From positions 53,146 to 117,145 of the forward strand of contig NZ_AUDW01000006.1 of NCBI RefSeq assembly GCF_000425665.1: DNA of 64,000 nucleotides, read 5' to 3'. The translations under genes were made by a program, and so were the position numbers. Each line of letters starts with the position of its first letter. The stretch's first letter is position 1. The stretch comes from Gemella cuniculi DSM 15828 (GTDB lineage: Bacteria > Bacillota > Bacilli > Staphylococcales > Gemellaceae). A model generated the notes under the pieces. The model was not told where the DNA came from, made no database searches, and saw only the letters and a list, made by a program, of their open reading frames with translations. This document shows, one piece after another, positions 50,002 to 60,372 of this stretch.

Positions 50002-51093
50002 TTAAATTTCTCTTCTTGTTCTTCTTCTTGGTCTTGGATACATTTCTTGTTCTACTTCATTTTTTCCATAACCACTTGTAAACGAACTTGCCTCTGGTTG
50101 CTGTGGACGTTGGCTAAGAATGTCTCTTTCTACACTAACACCATCTTCTTCAAAACCAGTTGCGATAACTGTAACGATAATTTCGTCTGTTTTTTCTAAA
50201 TCTTCATTAAACACTGTACCAAAAATCATATTTACTTCATCATCACTAGCTTCTTGCACTATACTTGCTGCAGCCTGTGCTTCAAATAAACTTAACGATG
50301 GTCCACCAGTAATATTTAATAATACACCTTTTGCTCCTACAATTGAAGTTTCAAGTAATGGAGATGAAATAGCTTTCTTAGCCGCTTCAATGGCTCTATT
50401 TTCTCCAGAAGCAACACCTATTCCCATTAAAGCAGAACCTTGATCTGCCATAATAGCCTTAACATCTGCAAAATCTAAATTCACTGTACCTGATACGTTA
50501 ATTAAATCTGAAATACCTTGAACACCTTGACGAAGTACATTATCTGCTTCAACAAATGCTTGCATCATTGGAGTTGATTTATCAACAATATCTAATAATC
50601 TATCATTAGGAATTACGATTAATGTATCTACGGCACCTTTCAGTGAATTAATTCCAGCAGTAGACTGCACTTGACGTTTTTTTCCTTCAAAATTAAATGG
50701 ACGAGTAACAACTCCCACTGTTAATGCACCTAATTCTTTAGCGATACTTGCCACTATTGGTGCTGCTCCAGTTCCAGTTCCACCACCCATTCCTGAAGTA
50801 ACGAATACCATATCTGCACCCTCAAGTGCCTCTTCAATTTTATCTTTAGTTTCTTCTGCAGCTTTACGTCCTACTTCTGGATTTGCACCTGCTCCTAAAC
50901 CTTTTGTCAATTTTTCTCCAATTTGAATTCTTACATCAGCTTTAGAACGTCTTAATGCTTGTGCATCTGTATTAACTGCGATAAACTCGACATTTTGAAT
51001 TCCACTTTCTATCATTCGGTCAACAGCGTTTCCGCCTCCGCCACCGACTCCTACTACTTTAATTACTGCTGATTGATCAAATGCTTCTAACAT
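50002..51093 (-). CDS. ftsZ: Cell division protein FtsZ
   Basis: Tubulin-like GTPase forming the Z ring at mid-cell. 363 residues: [17 protein letters not shown] near the N-terminus, the tubulin signature [13 protein letters not shown] near residue 105, [11 protein letters not shown], and a C-terminal basic tail ending [10 protein letters not shown] that binds FtsA. Last gene of the dcw cluster, 22 bases after ftsA. Confidence 0.98.
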   Translation of the reverse strand: MLEAFDQSAVIKVVGVGGGGGNAVDRMIESGIQNVEFIAVNTDAQALRRSKADVRIQIGEKLTKGLGAGANPEVGRKAAEETKDKIEEALEGADMVFVTSGMGGGTGTGAAPIVASIAKELGALTVGVVTRPFNFEGKKRQVQSTAGINSLKGAVDTLIVIPNDRLLDIVDKSTPMMQAFVEADNVLRQGVQGISDLINVSGTVNLDFADVKAIMADQGSALMGIGVASGENRAIEAAKKAISSPLLETSIVGAKGVLLNITGGPSLSLFEAQAAASIVQEASDDEVNMIFGTVFNEDLEKTDEIIVTVIATGFEEDGVSVERDILSQRPQQPEASSFTSGYGKNEVEQEMYPRPRRRTRREI

Positions 51094-51115
51094 AACTTTA
51101 AAATCCTCCTAATTA

Positions 51116-52486
51116 TTATTCAAAAAATGAATTATACTTCTTACTTAATTTTGCGAAAAATCCTTGCTCTTTATCTTCTTTTTTCGTAATTTCTTCTTGA
51201 TAAACTTCATTCAGCTCATTTTCATGTGAGCTTGTATCAATCATTGAAGTTTTTTGATTATTATTCGAAACAGGAATTTCCTCTACTGCCGTTACATTCT
51301 CGAATGTAGTATTGGTATTTTTTACAGTAGCTACTTCTTCTGTTATTTGGTATCCAAATAATGATTCTATTTTATAACTACTTGTTAAAGTTCCCACTAC
51401 AACTGACAATTCTGGAGAGTTAGCTCCTATAATTTTAGGAGAACCAATTCTTACATTCATCTTTCTTAACATATCTTTAGCCAATTCTAATACACCTGGC
51501 ATAAGAGTTGTTCCCCCTGTTAAAACTACATTACCCTTTACTCTATTTATTCCTGCTTTTCTCAACGTGTCAAAAGCACGTAAAATTATTTCTTCTACTA
51601 TTTCTTCTATGTAGTCTGCTAATTCTTTCTGAGTATATGGCTCTTCTTCTGGCTCTAAATTATCTAATTCTATTATAATTTGTGATGAAGCTGTATCATA
51701 AAAAGCATGCCCCTGAGTAAGTTTTATTTCCTCAGCTCTTTTCATTGTAACATTTAAAACATCAGAAATAGTTCTTGTTATATCTTCTCCAGCTAATTCT
51801 ATAGATTGTGATAATTGGAGGATCCCATCCTCAAAATAACTTACAGTCGTAAGTCCTGCTCCAATATCAATAATCACAGAACCATAATCTTTTTCCTCAT
51901 CATTTAATAATAATTCTCCTAGAGAATGAGATGTACAAAATGTTTCATTACAGTCTAGCCTCAAGTTTTCTATACTTTTATATATCGTATGAAGATGTGT
52001 TCTTGAGGTTAAGACTCTATTACCTGTAACCTCAAAAGTGTTATGCACTGTCATCCCTTTAGGTTTTTTAATATTTTCTATATCGTCCAATCTGTAATAA
52101 TCAGGAATAACCTGAACTACTTCTCTTTCTCTAGGTAATGGTAAAATTTTAGCTTCCTCTATAACTTCTTCTATATCTCTACCATCTATATCATGTTTAG
52201 TATCAAATTGAATTTCCGCTACACTTTTTTTTATATGAGTGTGTATACTTGGAACTGCTACATATAACGATCTTATATCCTTATTAGCTTCACTTTTTGC
52301 AATATCTATCGCCTTTTGAATATCTCTAGATGCGGATTCTACATCTATTATATTGCCTCTTTTTATAGCTGTAGTTTTTACAATACCTACACCCAGTATA
52401 TTCAACTTTTCATATACTACATCCGCAATAATCACCTTAATACTTGATGATCCAAGATCAATTGAAGTATATAATTGTGAACTCAA
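51116..52486 (-). CDS. ftsA: Cell division protein FtsA
   Basis: Actin-like ATPase anchoring FtsZ to the membrane. About 456 residues; N-terminal phosphate-loop SIDLGSSSIKVIIADV, middle VIIDIGAGLTTVSYF, later VVLTGGTTLMPG. The C-terminal helix FAKLSKKYNSFF is a likely membrane-targeting end. TTG 52486 is favoured: AGGAG lies eight bases upstream. A GTG at 52495 is immediately next to the ribosome site. Preceded by its own promoter. Confidence 0.94.
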   Translation of the reverse strand: MSSQLYTSIDLGSSSIKVIIADVVYEKLNILGVGIVKTTAIKRGNIIDVESASRDIQKAIDIAKSEANKDIRSLYVAVPSIHTHIKKSVAEIQFDTKHDIDGRDIEEVIEEAKILPLPREREVVQVIPDYYRLDDIENIKKPKGMTVHNTFEVTGNRVLTSRTHLHTIYKSIENLRLDCNETFCTSHSLGELLLNDEEKDYGSVIIDIGAGLTTVSYFEDGILQLSQSIELAGEDITRTISDVLNVTMKRAEEIKLTQGHAFYDTASSQIIIELDNLEPEEEPYTQKELADYIEEIVEEIILRAFDTLRKAGINRVKGNVVLTGGTTLMPGVLELAKDMLRKMNVRIGSPKIIGANSPELSVVVGTLTSSYKIESLFGYQITEEVATVKNTNTTFENVTAVEEIPVSNNNQKTSMIDTSSHENELNEVYQEEITKKEDKEQGFFAKLSKKYNSFFE

Positions 52487-52610
52487 GTCAAACACTCCTT
52501 CCTTTTTATTTTCTAGTATTATAATAAAATTGTAAATACCAACAAATTCTATTTACACATACTAAATTATATCATAAATTTTAAAAAAAAAATATGAAAA
52601 ACACCAAAAA

Positions 52611-52639
52611 AATTTAAATTTTATTAAATTATTTGTCAA
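52611..52639 (-). promoter_or_regulatory. Candidate promoter of ftsA-ftsZ
   Basis: TTGACA, 17-base spacer, TAAATT on the minus strand in the 220-base gap before ftsA. A hairpin (AATACTGTC/GGCAGTATT) lies further upstream beside the divIB stop. Confidence 0.5.
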
Positions 52640-52715
52640 TTCTATTATAAAAATTTAAAATTTAAATTTTTTATAACAATACTGCCTAAAATATAAAACT
52701 CTAGACAGTATTTTT

Positions 52716-53657
52716 CTATGGTGTGTTTCTTTTTTTCTGTGTCGTAGCACTTTTTTGTTTTTGACTATTATTTAAATTTTTTTCTGAAGTTTGATTTTTT
52801 TGTTCCTTATTAGTACTTTCATCAGAAACAACATTATTTTTATTATTCTGATTCCCTACACCACTTTTGTTTAAAAGAGCATTGATTTTTTTAGATTTTT
52901 CTTTATCTGTTTTTTCTGTTTCAAGATATGTGCCATTTATCAAGTTTAATGTAGTTTTATTCTTGTCTTTAATGTACTTAGAAATTTCGTCATAATAGTT
53001 TAATTTTTCTGCAAAGGATGAACTAAGTGCTTTCACTTTTTGTCCATCTTTCATATATATTATTATAGTATTATCTTTATCATTTATTATTTCAGAAATT
53101 TGTGATAAGACCTCCGTTTTTAATTCTGATAAATTTTTATAAATCTCTCTTAATTTGCCGTTATCATCTTTGAATTTTTCCAAAATTGGGAGATTATAAT
53201 TATTTCTAATTTTACCACTATACACATCTCCATTTTCCATGATAGCTTGATAATTACCATCTTCTAGTTTATTTTGTGCGATAAGTTTATATTCTTCTAC
53301 ACTTATAACAATAGAGGATAACATTTTTGATTTTACGCTTACATTTTTCAAGATGTTATATTTATCTTTTATCTTTTTTTCAACATCTGTATCCTTAATA
53401 GACCATGTTTTAAGATTTGTATTTATTCCCCCAGCTTCTAAAATTTCTTCTTTAGAAATTTGACTATAACCTGAAACTTCAATATTTTTTAATTTTACAT
53501 AAGGACTGAACATAAAAGCGATAAATAAAATTACAACTGAAAATAAACCTATTATAAAAGTTAGCTCTCTTCTTTTTCTCTTTTTTATTTTTGATAATGA
53601 AGTTTGCTTTTGATTATCAATTATTTTTGAAAGTAATTTTTTATTTTTACTATTCAT
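52716..53657 (-). CDS. divIB: Cell division protein DivIB/FtsQ
   Basis: Bitopic division protein of the FtsQ/DivIB type. 313 residues: a basic cytoplasmic N-terminus (KKRKRRE), one membrane helix near residues 33-52, a POTRA domain (LKNIEVSGYSQISKEEILEA), then a Ser/Thr/Asn/Lys-rich C-terminus. Six bases after the murD stop. Confidence 0.88.
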   Translation of the reverse strand: MNSKNKKLLSKIIDNQKQTSLSKIKKRKRRELTFIIGLFSVVILFIAFMFSPYVKLKNIEVSGYSQISKEEILEAGGINTNLKTWSIKDTDVEKKIKDKYNILKNVSVKSKMLSSIVISVEEYKLIAQNKLEDGNYQAIMENGDVYSGKIRNNYNLPILEKFKDDNGKLREIYKNLSELKTEVLSQISEIINDKDNTIIIYMKDGQKVKALSSSFAEKLNYYDEISKYIKDKNKTTLNLINGTYLETEKTDKEKSKKINALLNKSGVGNQNNKNNVVSDESTNKEQKNQTSEKNLNNSQKQKSATTQKKRNTP

Positions 53658-53663
53658 AGCTAA

Positions 53664-55007
53664 CTATCCTTTATTTTTAATTTTATTAAATGTTTCTATA
53701 AATTCATCTCCACGCTCTTCAAAACATTTATATTGATCCCAAGAAGCACAAGCTGGCGACAATAATATTATGTCCCCAATCTCAGCAAGTTCACTCGCTA
53801 AGGCTGTCGCATCAGCTATTTTTAATGCTCTTTGGCAATTTATATTATTTTTGGTAGCTAATTCATATAAAATTTCTTTACTCTCTCCCACAACTACCAT
53901 AGTTTTTATCCTATCAAAGTATGGTACTAACTCTTTAAAATCAACTCCTCTATCTTTACCACCGCAAATTAAAATAATATTTTCTTTAAATCCAGCCAGT
54001 GCAGTTGTTGTTGCAACAGGATTAGTTGCTTTAGAATCGTTATAATATTTTACTCCATTAGCATCCCCTACATATTGAAGTCTATGCTTTACTCCATTAA
54101 ACGTGTAAATAACAGCTCTTATATTTTCTACACTTGCACCTTTCATATAAGAAATTACAGCTGCATTTATAGCATTCTCGACATTATGTAATCCTGGAAG
54201 TTTTAATTTTCTTATATCAAACAATTCCTTATTTCTAAAAACCACCATATTATTTTTTACAAAAACGTCCGCATCTGTGTTATCTTTTGTATCATAAAAA
54301 ATTATTGTTGAATTTATTTGATTAAGATTATACTTTTCTCTCTCTTTTATATTCAAAATTAGAACATCTTCTTCTGTTTGATTTTTATAAATTTTTCGCT
54401 TAGCATTTTGGTAATTTTCTACACTTCCATGGTAATCTAAATGACCAGTTCCCAAATTAGTTATCACTGCAATACTGGGTTTAAAATATTTTGTCCCTTC
54501 CAACTGAAATGATGAAACCTCTGTTACTATCAAAGAATTTTGGTGTTCATACGCTACTTCTATTGATGGATATCCTATATTCCCTGCTAAAAAAGTATTT
54601 TTTGGATTATCTTTCTTTAAAATTTCATAAGTCATTTGAGTAGTTGTTGTTTTACCGTTCGTACCAGTTATAGCGACCATATCAACATTGAATAGAGTGT
54701 TAGTTAACTCTATTTCGGTTATTATATCAATATCTTTTTCAATAGCTTTCTGTAATATTTCTATCCCATATGATATTCCTGGATTTTTTACTATTAAATC
54801 TATTTCCTCTAATAACGACAATGGATGACTCTTATCAACAATCTTCACACCAAGTTCTCGAAGTTCTCTAGCATGAGCATTATTACTTAAATCATCTGCT
54901 GCATTTAAAGTTACATCAAAATTTAATTTTTTTAAAATTTTTGCTGTAGAATATCCACTTCTCGCAAAACCTAAAATCAATATTTTTTTATTTTTTAAAT
55001 TTATCAT
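53664..55007 (-). CDS. murD: UDP-N-acetylmuramoylalanine-D-glutamate ligase MurD
   Basis: Adds D-Glu to UDP-MurNAc-L-Ala. 447 residues. N-terminal ILILGFARSGYSTAKIL, ATP loop AITGTNGKTTTTQMTYEI near residue 118, middle FNGVKHRLQYVG, and NDSKATNPVATTTAL. Follows mraY after one base. Confidence 0.97.
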   Translation of the reverse strand: MINLKNKKILILGFARSGYSTAKILKKLNFDVTLNAADDLSNNAHARELRELGVKIVDKSHPLSLLEEIDLIVKNPGISYGIEILQKAIEKDIDIITEIELTNTLFNVDMVAITGTNGKTTTTQMTYEILKKDNPKNTFLAGNIGYPSIEVAYEHQNSLIVTEVSSFQLEGTKYFKPSIAVITNLGTGHLDYHGSVENYQNAKRKIYKNQTEEDVLILNIKEREKYNLNQINSTIIFYDTKDNTDADVFVKNNMVVFRNKELFDIRKLKLPGLHNVENAINAAVISYMKGASVENIRAVIYTFNGVKHRLQYVGDANGVKYYNDSKATNPVATTTALAGFKENIILICGGKDRGVDFKELVPYFDRIKTMVVVGESKEILYELATKNNINCQRALKIADATALASELAEIGDIILLSPACASWDQYKCFEERGDEFIETFNKIKNKG

Positions 55008-55008
55008 T

Positions 55009-55992
55009 TTATTTTACCCCTATAAAATATCCTATAATTGAAGAAATAATCGCTATAGCCACAAATAAATAAACTGTTTTTACTTCACCATATCCTGATA
55101 ATTCAAAGTGATGATGTAAAGGAGACATTTTAAATATTCTTTTCCCAGTTTTCTTGAAATAAGTAACCTGAATAATTACTGATAAGGTTTCTAATATATA
55201 AACTAATCCAATAAATAAAAATGCAATTTCTTTATGCAAAATTATGGATATTGCTGCTAATATTCCCCCGAGAGCTAGTGAACCAGTGTCACCCATAAAT
55301 ATCTTTGCTGGTTTTTTATTAAATAGTAAAAAACCAATCAATGAACCTATTATTACTAAACAAAATACTAAAATTGGAAAATTATTTTCTCTGTATGCTA
55401 TTAGTGCAAAAGTTCCTGTAGTTATTATAGTAACACTGGTAGCAAGTCCATCTAATCCATCTGTAAGATTTACTGCGTTTGAAAATCCTGTTTGCCAAAA
55501 CACTACAAATATTATATATAAATAAGAAATATTTAAATGATATCCAATAAATGGTATCTCTATATAATTTACATCAACATATATAATTTTAATTAAAATA
55601 TAAAAAATTACCGAAAATAAAATTTGTAATATCAATTTTTTTCTTGGTGATAGACCATCATTTTTTTTCTTAACTACTATTAACATATCATCAATGTACC
55701 CAATTAAAGAAAATGATAATGTCGTATAAATAAATAAGAAATAATATTTTGCATTACTACCATCTAAAAACATAGCTATAACTAAAGCTATCACTATAGC
55801 AACAATAAAGGAAATTCCTCCCATAGTGGGAGTTCCTTTTTTATGCATATGACTTTGTGGTCCTTCCATTCTAATTTCTTGACCAAACTTCAAGTAATGT
55901 AAATATTTTATTAACTTTGGTAGCATTAATACCGTTAATAAGAAAGCCATAATTAACAACGATACAGCAATCGTCACAGTTGAATTACTCAT
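55009..55992 (-). CDS. mraY: Phospho-N-acetylmuramoyl-pentapeptide transferase MraY
   Basis: Integral membrane enzyme making lipid I, 327 residues, about ten membrane segments. Family motifs: MHKKGTPTMGGI, AVNLTDGLDGLA, IFMGDTGSLALGG, and the C-terminal MSPLHHHFELSG. Between pbp and murD. Confidence 0.97.
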   Translation of the reverse strand: MSNSTVTIAVSLLIMAFLLTVLMLPKLIKYLHYLKFGQEIRMEGPQSHMHKKGTPTMGGISFIVAIVIALVIAMFLDGSNAKYYFLFIYTTLSFSLIGYIDDMLIVVKKKNDGLSPRKKLILQILFSVIFYILIKIIYVDVNYIEIPFIGYHLNISYLYIIFVVFWQTGFSNAVNLTDGLDGLATSVTIITTGTFALIAYRENNFPILVFCLVIIGSLIGFLLFNKKPAKIFMGDTGSLALGGILAAISIILHKEIAFLFIGLVYILETLSVIIQVTYFKKTGKRIFKMSPLHHHFELSGYGEVKTVYLFVAIAIISSIIGYFIGVK

Positions 55993-56001
55993 CTTTTTCT
56001 C

Positions 56002-58200
56002 CTAACTAAATTTTATTTTGATACTATCCCCTTTTTTAACTATTTTTCTTGATGCTACTGACTGATTTGTTGCATATCCATTGCCTTCAGTTTCTACATT
56101 TAATCCCGCTAATTTAGCATAAGTTAAAACTTCTGTCTTAGACCATCCAACAAAGTTAGGAAGCTCAATATTACTCTGCGATAAAACTAGAAATACCTTG
56201 TCATCTTTTTTGAATGTATTATTTTCTGATGGAAATTGCTCTATTATATTATTTCCTTGTCCTATGGTAATAACATTTTTAGTTTTTGTAGATAAACTTG
56301 ATACTGCAGTATCGGCATTAGCACCTATAAGATTTTCCATCTTATAAACTTGTGTTTCATCACTACCATTACTTTTTTGAACATTTAAATAATTTAATGT
56401 ATTTTCCATAATTGGTTTAAATATTTCAGAAGACGCTTTTGCCGAACTTTCTGCTAAGTTTTTTGTTGGCACTTTCATTCCTACATAAACTATTACCTCT
56501 GGATTTTCACTAGGTGCATATCCTATAAATGAATGCATAACTTTATATGGACTCTTATAGTATGTTCCTGTTTTTGGATCAACAACTTCAGCAGTACCTG
56601 TTTTTCCAGAAACACTGTAGTTATCTAATGAATATCTTTTACCACCTTGTGCCCATTGTCCATTTACTACACCATAAAGTTCTTCTTTCATCCTATCAGC
56701 CGTAGCTTTTGAAATTGGTGTTCCCACTATTTTTTTCTCTCCAATATTGACATCTTTATTCAAAGTCTTATCATGAACTCTTTTTAAAAAGTATGGTGCA
56801 AGCATTTGTCCATCATTTAGAATAGCTGTTTCTGCTTGAACCATTTGCATTGCAGTTACCGTACTTCCCTGTCCAAACACAGTAGTTGAGGCTGAAACTT
56901 TGTTATTAAATACTAAATCCCCAGCTGCCTCATTTCCAAATAAAGAATTAGTAGATTTCCCAAAACCAAAATTTTCTAACCCAGTTTTCAATTTCTCAGT
57001 CCCTAAACTTTGAAGCAATGTTAACATTAATGTATTAGAAGATTGTTGAAATCCGTGGCGTTGTGTAATTGTTCCCCAACCAACTCTATTCCAGTCATAA
57101 ATTGTTGCATCTTCTACTTTATATGAACCTGATCTGTAATATGCATTAGGATTATAAACATTATTCTCCATCATTACCGACATTGTAAATGTCTTAAGTG
57201 TAGACCCTGGCTCATATGCAGAGTTATAAAATATATTTGACCATGCACTTTCTAAATTTTCTTGTGTATTAGGATTAAATGCTGGAGTTTGTCCTAATCC
57301 TAATATTTCTCCAGTTTTCGCACTTACTGCAATTGCGAAAGCACTCTCTGGTTGATATTTATCATGAATATCCTTCAACGTATTATCAATAAAACCTTGG
57401 ATATTTTTATCAATTGTTAGATGTATATCTGCACCATCTACTGGTTTAATTTCTACCTTAGGTATGTTAGAAACAACTTTACCCCAAGCATCTTTAGCAT
57501 ATGTTATATGACCTTCTTTTCCTCGTAGATAATAATCAAAAGTTTTTTCAATTCCTAGTCTTCCTGTTATCAAATCACTGTCCGGAGAATTTTGAGCAAA
57601 TCCTAAGAAATTTCCCAACATACTTCCATTTGGATAATATCTTTTTGTCGTAGCAATAAATTGTATACCTGGAAGATTCAACTCTTCAATTTTTTTCTTA
57701 ACTTCTACACTAATATCTTTCCCAGCTGTTCCAAATTCTACCTGATAGACTCCTTGCTTTTGTAAAATTTCCTTAATTTTACTTTTATCCAATTTTATAA
57801 ATTTTGACAATTCTTCTGCCGTTTTATCAACATCTTTCACATGTCTAGGATGTTCATCATCTTCTGTTGCTTTTTCTGATACTACCGCAACCAGTTTATA
57901 TGATTCAATATTATCTGCTAAAATATTCCCATTTCTATCATAAATTTTTCCTCTATTAGGTTGCAAACTTGAATCAATTTTATATTTTTTATCAGCTAAT
58001 TCAGATAAATTTTGACCACGAACTGTACCGATCAACATCATTTGTCCAATATTTATAACTAAAATCCATACAAAGAAAAAAACAAAAATTATAAAAAATA
58101 CGATTTTTGTTCTTTCCCTCGAGATATAATCTTTCTTTTTCAAACTTTTTTTATCTTCTAAAAACCTCAAAGTAAATATTTTTCTAAAAAGTTTTTTCAA
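56002..58200 (-). CDS. ftsI: Division penicillin-binding protein (FtsI/PBP2x type)
   Basis: Class B transpeptidase cross-linking septal peptidoglycan; 732 residues. One N-terminal membrane helix, dimerisation domain (LQPNRGKIYDRNGNILADN), transpeptidase SxxK in YEPGSTLKTFT, SxN in QQSSNTLML, KTG in VSGKTGTAEV. Two C-terminal PASTA domains (LPNFVGWSKTEVLTYA and a related one). Immediately follows ftsL. Confidence 0.95.
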   Translation of the reverse strand: MKKLFRKIFTLRFLEDKKSLKKKDYISRERTKIVFFIIFVFFFVWILVINIGQMMLIGTVRGQNLSELADKKYKIDSSLQPNRGKIYDRNGNILADNIESYKLVAVVSEKATEDDEHPRHVKDVDKTAEELSKFIKLDKSKIKEILQKQGVYQVEFGTAGKDISVEVKKKIEELNLPGIQFIATTKRYYPNGSMLGNFLGFAQNSPDSDLITGRLGIEKTFDYYLRGKEGHITYAKDAWGKVVSNIPKVEIKPVDGADIHLTIDKNIQGFIDNTLKDIHDKYQPESAFAIAVSAKTGEILGLGQTPAFNPNTQENLESAWSNIFYNSAYEPGSTLKTFTMSVMMENNVYNPNAYYRSGSYKVEDATIYDWNRVGWGTITQRHGFQQSSNTLMLTLLQSLGTEKLKTGLENFGFGKSTNSLFGNEAAGDLVFNNKVSASTTVFGQGSTVTAMQMVQAETAILNDGQMLAPYFLKRVHDKTLNKDVNIGEKKIVGTPISKATADRMKEELYGVVNGQWAQGGKRYSLDNYSVSGKTGTAEVVDPKTGTYYKSPYKVMHSFIGYAPSENPEVIVYVGMKVPTKNLAESSAKASSEIFKPIMENTLNYLNVQKSNGSDETQVYKMENLIGANADTAVSSLSTKTKNVITIGQGNNIIEQFPSENNTFKKDDKVFLVLSQSNIELPNFVGWSKTEVLTYAKLAGLNVETEGNGYATNQSVASRKIVKKGDSIKIKFS

Positions 58201-58527
58201 TTATCTCACTACCTTTATGTTATCTTTTTGAGTCTTCATCCCTAAACTCTCAGCAATTTTCTTCACTCTTTCATATGAAGACAAATTATTAATGATAACC
58301 TTCTGTTCGTTATTATCTTTTTGTTTTTCTGAAATAACTACATCATTTTTCTGCTGAGTACTTTTTAAAGAATATAACTCACCTTTATAGTTTAACATAA
58401 CTATGTTCGCAAGTAAAATAACTCCTACAAAAATTCCATATCCAGCTTTTTCAAATAAATTAAACTTTACTTTTTCTTGTACTTTCCTTACACCATATTC
58501 TCTACTATATACTTTTAATGTTGCCAT
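58201..58527 (-). CDS. ftsL: Cell division protein FtsL
   Basis: Small bitopic protein, 108 residues: a short cytoplasmic end, one membrane helix (GYGIFVGVILLANIVML) near residues 29-45, then a coiled-coil-like external part. No zero-gap to ftsI: the stop of one adjoins the start of the other. Assigned mainly by position between rsmH and ftsI and by topology. Confidence 0.85.
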   Translation of the reverse strand: MATLKVYSREYGVRKVQEKVKFNLFEKAGYGIFVGVILLANIVMLNYKGELYSLKSTQQKNDVVISEKQKDNNEQKVIINNLSSYERVKKIAESLGMKTQKDNIKVVR

Positions 58528-58538
58528 TTTTATTTCCC

Positions 58539-59480
58539 CTAATCATCTTTTTTCTGTACCTCTGCTATCCTTAATTTTGCACTATGAGAACGATTATTTT
58601 CTTCTAATTCTCTGTTACTAGGATAAATAGGTTTTTTTGTAATAACTTTTAATTTTGATAAACTCTCCTGTGGCATTATTGGAAGATTTTTAGGTAAATC
58701 TTCTTTTTTAGAATATGCATTAAAAATCTGCTTGCAAATTCGATCTTCTAATGAATGAAAGGTAATAACCGAAATTCTTCCTCCCACACAAACCATGTCT
58801 ATAGCTTGTTCTAGTGATTTTTCAAAAACAGATAATTCATTATTAACTGCAATCCTTATTGCTTGAAAAACCCGTTTAGCAGGATGCCCCCCTGTTCTTC
58901 TTTTGGCAGCAGGGATTGATTCCTTAATTATATCTACCAATTCAAATGTTGTTTCTATGGGTTTTTGTTCTCTTTTTCTTTCAATATTTCTCGCTATTTG
59001 TTTTGAAAATTTTTCTTCTCCATACCGATAAAATATCTTCACTAAATCATGATAACTACAATTATTCACTATATCGTATGCACTTAATTCAGCATCTGTA
59101 TCCATGCGCATGTCTAATCGAGTGTTATAATTATAACTAAATCCTCTCTCTGGAGTATCAAACTGAGGTGATGATACACCTAAATCATACAAAACACCAT
59201 CAACCTCAACTACACCATATTCTAATAATTTTTTCTGTAAATTTTCAAAATTTGATTTTATAAAAACAACTTTGTCACTATATTCAATCAACTTTTCCTT
59301 AGCATGTTCTATAGCAACACTATCTTGATCAAACGCATATAATTTTCCATTTTTTAACCTTTTCAAAATTTCCAAACTATGCCCTGCACCACCCAAAGTG
59401 CAATCAACATAAATTCCATCTTCTTTAATATTTAAGCCGTCTACAGCTTCTTCTAATAAAACACTATAATGTTTAAACAT
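58539..59480 (-). CDS. rsmH: 16S rRNA (cytosine-1402-N4)-methyltransferase RsmH
   Basis: SAM-dependent rRNA methyltransferase, 313 residues. [19 protein letters not shown] at the N-terminus, [52 protein letters not shown] and [13 protein letters not shown] are family signatures. Eleven bases after mraZ. Confidence 0.97.
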   Translation of the reverse strand: MFKHYSVLLEEAVDGLNIKEDGIYVDCTLGGAGHSLEILKRLKNGKLYAFDQDSVAIEHAKEKLIEYSDKVVFIKSNFENLQKKLLEYGVVEVDGVLYDLGVSSPQFDTPERGFSYNYNTRLDMRMDTDAELSAYDIVNNCSYHDLVKIFYRYGEEKFSKQIARNIERKREQKPIETTFELVDIIKESIPAAKRRTGGHPAKRVFQAIRIAVNNELSVFEKSLEQAIDMVCVGGRISVITFHSLEDRICKQIFNAYSKKEDLPKNLPIMPQESLSKLKVITKKPIYPSNRELEENNRSHSAKLRIAEVQKKDD

Positions 59481-59491
59481 CTTCTTCCACC

Positions 59492-59923
59492 CTAAAAATC
59501 AAAATCTTCTAGTTCTTCTGCAATTTCTTCTACACTTGCTTCACTTTCAACAAGTAAGTTTTCCCAACGTGATTTATCCCATATCTCTATTCTATTTGAT
59601 AAACCATTTACTACACACTCTTTAGCTAAAAAAGCATGCTCTATTAAAGAGTTGGGTATGTTGATTCTTCCTTGCTTATCAATTTCTACCTCGGTTGCAC
59701 CAGAAAAGAAAAAGCGTTGGAAAGTACGTGCATTCTTTTTAGTAATAGGTAGTGATTTTATTTTACTTTCTACTTTTTGCCACTCTTGTAGTGAATAGCC
59801 AAATAAACAAGAGTCTAAACCTCTTGTTATAATAAATTTTTCTCCTAACTCCTCCCTAAATTTTATAGGGATACTAAGCCGTCCTTTGGAATCCATTTTA
59901 TTATTATATTGACCAATAAACAC
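59492..59923 (-). CDS. mraZ: Transcriptional regulator MraZ
   Basis: AbrB-like swapped-hairpin DNA-binding protein that heads the dcw cluster and regulates it. 143 residues, the same length as Bacillus MraZ. Two related halves: [21 protein letters not shown] and [21 protein letters not shown] start at GTG 59923, eight bases after AAGGTGG. An upstream ATG at 59956 would place the start inside the MraZ operator, so it is rejected. Confidence 0.93.
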   Translation of the reverse strand: MFIGQYNNKMDSKGRLSIPIKFREELGEKFIITRGLDSCLFGYSLQEWQKVESKIKSLPITKKNARTFQRFFFSGATEVEIDKQGRINIPNSLIEHAFLAKECVVNGLSNRIEIWDKSRWENLLVESEASVEEIAEELEDFDF

Positions 59924-59950
59924 TACTTTCACCACCTTACTTTTATAATT

Positions 59951-59980
59951 TACCACATTTCCCCACTTTTTTCCACTATT
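59951..59980 (-). promoter_or_regulatory. MraZ operator: three 10-bp repeats
   Basis: On the minus strand AATAGTGGAA, AAAAGTGGGG and AAATGTGGTA form three blocks repeating GTGG every ten bases just before mraZ. This matches the GTGG-type direct repeats known as MraZ binding sites upstream of the dcw cluster. Confidence 0.75.
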
Positions 59981-60008
59981 TTGCGGAAAATTTATTAATT
60001 ATTTTTAA

Positions 60009-60036
60009 ATTTTATTAATAAATGCTAATTTATCAA
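60009..60036 (-). promoter_or_regulatory. Candidate promoter of mraZ/dcw cluster
   Basis: TTGATA, 16-base spacer, TAAAAT on the minus strand, just upstream of the MraZ repeats so that the regulator would sit between promoter and gene. Confidence 0.45.
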
Positions 60037-60040
60037 AAAA

Positions 60041-60078
60041 ATAGGCATATAAAATTATTAATAATTTTATATGCCTAT
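60041..60078. repeat. 38-bp perfect palindrome
   Basis: ATAGGCATATAAAATTATT joined to its exact complement, with a T6 run on the minus strand and a T-rich tail on the plus strand. Probably a bidirectional terminator between dnaI and mraZ. The remaining bases to 60290 hold no gene I can see. Confidence 0.7.
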
Positions 60079-60289
60079 TTTCATTTTTATTATTTTATAA
60101 ATATTTTTTAACCACACACAAAATAGCTATTATGCTGTGCTATTAACTTATTAAGTTAGAATCAATAACTGTAGATTTCTTTATAAAACTTAATTGATAG
60201 CTACTATAATTATTGAACCTATAGTTCTGATTTCAAACAGTACTAATATTTTCAATTTTTAAATTTATATCTACTATTTCAAACTAAAA

Positions 60290-60330
60290 AATATTCAGTG
60301 TGAATAAATTTTTAATTCACACTGAATATT
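60290..60330 (-). terminator. Terminator of the dnaB-dnaI operon
   Basis: AATATTCAGTGTGAATT and its near-perfect complement, loop about eight bases, followed by TTTTTTAG on the minus strand. About 45 bases beyond the dnaI stop. Confidence 0.75.
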
Positions 60331-60372
60331 AATAATACTCTAATTATTTTGCATCGCTTTTTTCAAAACAAT

